NCBI RefSeq assembly: GCF_000507185.2
Contig: NZ_AYTM02000002.1
Span: 705,501-769,500 of the forward strand
Source: Pseudomonas syringae KCTC 12500
Lineage (GTDB): Bacteria > Pseudomonadota > Gammaproteobacteria > Pseudomonadales > Pseudomonadaceae
DNA length: 64,000 nucleotides
Direction of reading: 5' to 3'
Positions within the stretch are counted from its first letter, which is position 1, and every line of letters begins with the position of its first letter. The position numbers and the translations under genes were made by a program. Positions 60,162-64,000 of the stretch are shown piece after piece. The notes below the pieces were generated by a model. That model searched no databases. It was not told where the DNA came from and saw nothing but the letters and a program-made list of their open reading frames with translations.

Positions 60162-63100
60162 TCAGAACTGCCAATCCAGCGACAGCCCCACACCGTGAGT
60201 CTTATCCCGCGCACCCAGCAAACCGTTGTAGTCCAGGTTGATGCGTGCGTCCCTGCCCAAGGCCAGGCTGGCGCGGGCGCCGACTACGGCGGCGTCGCGG
60301 TCCATGGAGACGCTTTGTACGTTGAAGCTGTTGCCGGCGCTGGCGAAGGCCAGGTGTTGTTCAGACGAGGTGTCGTTCAGGTTGTGCTGCCAGCCAAGGG
60401 TGGCCGAGACGTCGAGTTTTTGTGTGTCGTTGAGGTTGAAGCGGTTACCGGCGCGCATGCCCAGGGTAGAGAGCACGGTGTCGCGGGTGTCGTCGCTGCC
60501 TTTGAGGGCCGTGGCGCCGCCTTTTTCGGTGAAGCTGTCGCTGTCGAAGTGGACGTAAGCCAGGTTGGCGAATGGCTCCAGTGCCAGCGGTTGCAGGTTC
60601 AGGCGGTAGGCGGCTTCGGTGAACACCTGGCTCGACTGGGCGTCGCGCTTGACCTTCTGACGGTCGGAAAACGCGCCGAATTGCAGGTCGCGTTTCACGT
60701 CGATGCGGTGCCAGCTGTGCGACGCGCCTGCGGTAAGACGCAGTGCGCCCTGTTCGTGGCCGATGTAGGCGCCCAGGTGGTAGCTGTCTGCCGAGGCCCG
60801 CGAGTGGGTGTCGTCGCCCAGGCTCAGCGAGGTGTCGCTGTAACCTGCCATCGCGCCCAAACGGGTGTGCTCGCTGATCAGGCCGTCCACACCGGCAAGC
60901 AGACCGCCCAGCGATGAGGTCGAGCTGGCGCTGTCACTGCTGCCGCTGTTTTTGCCCCAGGCACCCAGCGCCTTGACCCACACCGAGTTGTCTTCAGTGC
61001 CCGGTGCTGGCTGGTCGTACAAGCCTTCTACGCGCAGACGATCACCCACTGCGTCGCGCAGTTGGCGGCTGTCGTTGATCAGCTGTGTAGCGATGGCCGG
61101 ATGCACCTCGCCCGACAGTTGGGTGAATGCGCGGCGTGCGCTGGCAGTGTCCTGGCTGAGGATGATGCCCTCGTAGACCGAGTTGCCTGTACTCAGTTGC
61201 TCGATGGCCTGGGCCACGCTGCGCTGGTTGTCGGTTTGTGCGGCGCTGGCGAAGCTGTCGTCGTTACGTGCAAGGGCCAGTGTCACGCCTGTACCGCTAT
61301 AGGCCAGGTTACCGTCCAGGAATGCATAGTTATCGGTCACCGAACCGAACTGACCCTGAACGCCGCCAGCCGCCTGCAGCACGTTGAACTGCTGACCCAG
61401 AACGCTGTTGGTCTGGTTGCTGCTGAGCAGTGCAGGATTGTCGTTTTCCAGAGACACGGCCATGTTGGCGCCGCTCACGATCGCGGTGCCGCCGACCACG
61501 ATGCGGTCGCTGGCGGTGGGCGAGAATTCAACCGCGTAGGTCGAGCCCGGTGCCAGGTTGAGATCGCCCGCCACTTGCAGGGTGCCAATGGAGTTGCCCG
61601 GCGCGACGGTGCCGCCCCGGTTGGCGTTCAGCGAGGTGACGCTGCCATTGCCACCCAGTATGCCGCCGTTATTGACGGTGACCGCAGAGGCCAGCGAGCC
61701 GTTGATCGCCAGGCGTCCTTGATTGACCAGCGTCGGGCCGCTGTAGCTGTTGGCCCCGCTCAACACCAGGGTGCCGATACCTTGTTTGGTCAGGCCGCCG
61801 TGGCCGGAGATGTTGTTGCTCCATACGTCCAGTCCGCATTGCGGCCCGCTGCAGGTGCGTTGGGTCGGTTTACCGGCATCGACGATCGCACCGACACCAG
61901 GCAGGTCAGCCACGAACTGGCTGTCGCCGTAGGCGCCGTCGATACGGAACTCGGCAGGAATATCCGCTTCGGTGACGAACATGCTTGGGCCGTTGACCGC
62001 CTTGCCGAGGTTGATCATGCCCCAGCCGTACAGCGCATCGACGCCCGGCGCGCCGAGGTCGGTGGCGGTAGTTTTCAGGACGTCGGCGACCTGCGCGCCG
62101 GTCATGTACGGAAAGCGCTCCATCAGCACAGCCATGCTGCCTGCGACGTGAGGCGCAGCCATCGAAGTGCCGTTCTTGTTGGCCCAGCCGACGGTCAGGT
62201 CTGCCAGGCTGGTGCCGTTGAGCACCGAGCTGTAGATGCGCGTGCCCGGTGCCGAGACGCAGAAGCTGGCGGTGTAGCCACAGCGCGACGAAAAAGTGCT
62301 CAGCGTGTAGGGCGTGGTAGCGGCCGCTGCGGCATCCGGATTTTGTTGCAGGGCGGCGACGGTCAGCCAGTTGGGCGCGATCTCCGGTACGAAGTAGCCG
62401 AGCCCGGCCATCGCGTCGGGGTTGTTGAGGTTGTAGTCGTTACCCGCAGCGAAAATGGTGACAACGCCGCTGCGTGCGGCATCGATAGCGCCCTGGTACG
62501 CACCGCCCGGACGCGTGCCGAGGATCTGGCGGATCTGGTCGAACTGCACTTGCGCGTCCTGCACGGTGAAATGCGGGAAGGCAGGGTCGCGACCGCCCTT
62601 GCTGAAGCGATCAGTGATGCCGATGCCCCAACTGTTGTTGATGACTCGCGCGCCGCTGTTGACCAGCGCGTTCCAGCCAGCCTGATACACCGCGCCGTCG
62701 TTGCCCAGTACGATGCCGTCTTCCGGGCCCGGGTCGCCGTTGTCGGCGCTGATGATTTGCGCGTTGTAGGCCACGCCGTGCATCGGCCCGCCGTCGCGAT
62801 TACCACCGGCAATGCCGCCGACGTGGGTGCCGTGGTTACCGAGTTTGCCGCCGGAGTCCAGGCTCGGTGCGCCGTCGTAGCGGAAAGCGTCGCCCGCCTT
62901 CACCGGGATGTACGGGTCGGTGTATTCACGGATGCCGCTGGTGACCAGATTGACCACCTTGTTGGGGCTGGCGAATTCCGGATGCGGGGCGTAGACCGGC
63001 TGGTCGAAGATGCCCAGTTTGATGTCCTTGCCCGAGTAGCCTGCGGCGTAGGCCTGATCGGCGTTGATCGCGCCCAGGCCCCAGTCGGCATTGAATTCGG

Positions 63101-63278
63101 CACTGCGCCAGCTGGCGGCATTGCCCGCCTGCCCTGCTTCCACATACGGTGCGGCATGAGCCACGCCCAGTGTCGCCAGGTAGCAGGCGAGCGCGCCACA
63201 GGATGCGCGATTGACCGCCCGAATGGCTTGTCTCAGGGGTTTGACAGAGGTGTGTCGGGTGCTGAGTGCATCTTTCAT
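60162..63278 (-). CDS. Subtilisin-type serine protease autotransporter
   Basis: A 1,038-aa type V secreted protease. Signal region 1-42 (ends GVAHA), S8 peptidase domain (about 60-430) with catalytic D92 (LGIFDQP), H149 (GNHGTHVGG), oxyanion N280 and S372 (NGTSMAAPHVAG), a passenger beta-helix stem with an autotransporter-associated repeat (GLTKQGIGTLVLSGANSYSG), and a C-terminal 12-strand beta barrel (about 760-1038) ending in the outer-membrane Phe motif SLDWQF. It resembles EprS-like proteases of pseudomonads. The start has no clear alternative. A paralogue begins 90 bp upstream. Confidence 0.93.
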   Translation of the reverse strand: MKDALSTRHTSVKPLRQAIRAVNRASCGALACYLATLGVAHAAPYVEAGQAGNAASWRSAEFNADWGLGAINADQAYAAGYSGKDIKLGIFDQPVYAPHPEFASPNKVVNLVTSGIREYTDPYIPVKAGDAFRYDGAPSLDSGGKLGNHGTHVGGIAGGNRDGGPMHGVAYNAQIISADNGDPGPEDGIVLGNDGAVYQAGWNALVNSGARVINNSWGIGITDRFSKGGRDPAFPHFTVQDAQVQFDQIRQILGTRPGGAYQGAIDAARSGVVTIFAAGNDYNLNNPDAMAGLGYFVPEIAPNWLTVAALQQNPDAAAAATTPYTLSTFSSRCGYTASFCVSAPGTRIYSSVLNGTSLADLTVGWANKNGTSMAAPHVAGSMAVLMERFPYMTGAQVADVLKTTATDLGAPGVDALYGWGMINLGKAVNGPSMFVTEADIPAEFRIDGAYGDSQFVADLPGVGAIVDAGKPTQRTCSGPQCGLDVWSNNISGHGGLTKQGIGTLVLSGANSYSGPTLVNQGRLAINGSLASAVTVNNGGILGGNGSVTSLNANRGGTVAPGNSIGTLQVAGDLNLAPGSTYAVEFSPTASDRIVVGGTAIVSGANMAVSLENDNPALLSSNQTNSVLGQQFNVLQAAGGVQGQFGSVTDNYAFLDGNLAYSGTGVTLALARNDDSFASAAQTDNQRSVAQAIEQLSTGNSVYEGIILSQDTASARRAFTQLSGEVHPAIATQLINDSRQLRDAVGDRLRVEGLYDQPAPGTEDNSVWVKALGAWGKNSGSSDSASSTSSLGGLLAGVDGLISEHTRLGAMAGYSDTSLSLGDDTHSRASADSYHLGAYIGHEQGALRLTAGASHSWHRIDVKRDLQFGAFSDRQKVKRDAQSSQVFTEAAYRLNLQPLALEPFANLAYVHFDSDSFTEKGGATALKGSDDTRDTVLSTLGMRAGNRFNLNDTQKLDVSATLGWQHNLNDTSSEQHLAFASAGNSFNVQSVSMDRDAAVVGARASLALGRDARINLDYNGLLGARDKTHGVGLSLDWQF

Positions 63279-63316
63279 GAAAATTACCGTCCTTAGTTAA
63301 CGCGCACGAATCTCCG

Positions 63317-63338
63317 CGCGCATGCATCTGCATGCGCG
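63317..63338. repeat. Perfect 10-bp inverted repeat between the two autotransporter genes
   Basis: CGCGCATGCA and TGCATGCGCG face each other across 2 nt. A T-rich stretch follows only on the plus strand, so it is not a good terminator for the minus-strand genes; it may be a structured leader or operator for the 60,162-63,278 gene. Confidence 0.6.
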
Positions 63339-63369
63339 TCGTTCTTTTGGGTTTAGGGTTGCGTACTGC

Positions 63370-64000
63370 TTAGAACTGCCAGTTAAGACTCAGGCCGACA
63401 CCGTGACTTTTCTCACGACTGGCCAGCTGGCCGCTGTAATCGAGGCTGATCCTTGCCTCCTTGCTCAACGCCAGACTGGCGTGAGCACCGACCAGCGCGG
63501 CGTCGCGCACCAGCGGCGAGCTTTCGATGCCGAAGCTGTTGCCGCTGGAAGCGAATGCCAAGTGCTGTTCGGCGTCGGTGTTGCTCAGGTTGTGCTGCCA
63601 GCCGAGGCTGCCGGACAGGTCGACCTTCTGACGGTCGCTGATCGCGATGCTCTTCAGGGCACGCAGGCCCAGGGTGCTGAGTACCGCATCACGGTTGTCG
63701 CTACCGGCAGACAGCGCTGCAGCGTCGCCCTTCTCGGTGAAACCATCGGTGTTCAGGTGGACGTAGGCCAGATTGGCGAACGGCTCAAGCGTCGCGGGTT
63801 GCAGGTGAATGCGATACGCCGCCTCGGTGAACACCTGCGTGCTCTGCGCATCGTGTTTGGTTTTCTCCTTGCCCGCTGCGCCGCCGACCTGCACGTCGCG
63901 TTGCGCGTCGATGCGATGCCAGCTGTGTGCGGCGCCCAGGGTCAGGCGCAGCGCACCGATTTCATGGCCGAGGTACGCGCCCAGATGGTAGCTGTCCACC
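63370..64000 (-). CDS. 3' part of a second autotransporter (beta-barrel domain)
   Basis: The frame is open to the window edge, so only the C-terminal 209 or so residues are seen. They form an autotransporter barrel ending SLNWQF, closely related along its length to the barrel of the neighbouring protease (shared YHLGAYxGHE, GAxHSWHRID, QVFTEAAYR, EPFANLAYVH, GWQHNL). The passenger is outside the window; a second subtilase is likely but unproven. Confidence 0.88.
   Translation of the reverse strand, partial: VDSYHLGAYLGHEIGALRLTLGAAHSWHRIDAQRDVQVGGAAGKEKTKHDAQSTQVFTEAAYRIHLQPATLEPFANLAYVHLNTDGFTEKGDAAALSAGSDNRDAVLSTLGLRALKSIAISDRQKVDLSGSLGWQHNLSNTDAEQHLAFASSGNSFGIESSPLVRDAALVGAHASLALSKEARISLDYSGQLASREKSHGVGLSLNWQF

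Overview
The window looks like a chromosomal segment of a fluorescent pseudomonad of the Pseudomonas syringae group. The evidence is gene content and order that I recognise from Pseudomonas chromosomes: cysM-rlmD-relA-mazG-DUF2058 beside gacS, a phoP-phoQ pair next to dctA, an RstA/RstB-like pair next to nrdA-nrdB, and a PcpS-type phosphopantetheinyl transferase. GC-rich coding sequence and the typical short Pseudomonas intergenic repeats agree. The species assignment is inference; no rRNA or tRNA gene is present.

Bases 1-29,320 are mostly core genome: stringent-response and housekeeping genes on the minus strand (DUF2058, mazG, relA, rlmD, cysM), divergent gacS, small conserved proteins, a thioredoxin-like lipoprotein, arsC-wrbA, a DNA glycosylase, ttcA, sprT, dctA with a recognisable sigma-54 promoter and two upstream palindromes, a PhoP/PhoQ operon led by a small exported protein, an exported dienelactone hydrolase, the carrier-protein phosphopantetheinyl transferase, an FhuF-type siderophore-iron reductase, an RstAB-like system, and class Ia ribonucleotide reductase.

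Bases 29,400-50,100 are dominated by one gene of 20,016 bp encoding a six-module nonribosomal peptide synthetase of 6,671 residues with a starter-type condensation domain, one dual epimerisation/condensation domain and one terminal thioesterase. From the adenylation pockets I infer X-Leu-(D)Ser-?-(Val-like)-(beta-Ala-like)-Ser. I do not recognise this assembly line. Modules 4-6 carry near-identical condensation and carrier regions around divergent adenylation cores, which points to module duplication or conversion with adenylation-core exchange. No precursor, tailoring or dedicated regulator genes adjoin it. The PPTase of this window would be expected to prime its six carrier domains.

Bases 50,160-59,700 look accessory: cytochrome b561, a TetR repressor with a divergent Bcr/CflA-type MFS transporter, a small exported protein with a PmrA-like box followed by a QseBC/PmrAB-like two-component pair, a two-gene McrBC restriction system whose McrB has no N-terminal specificity domain, a Bro-N protein and a Cys-rich exported protein. 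Bases 60,162-64,000 hold a subtilase autotransporter and the 3' end of a second, paralogous one. Composite inverted-repeat elements of one family are scattered between genes through most of the window.
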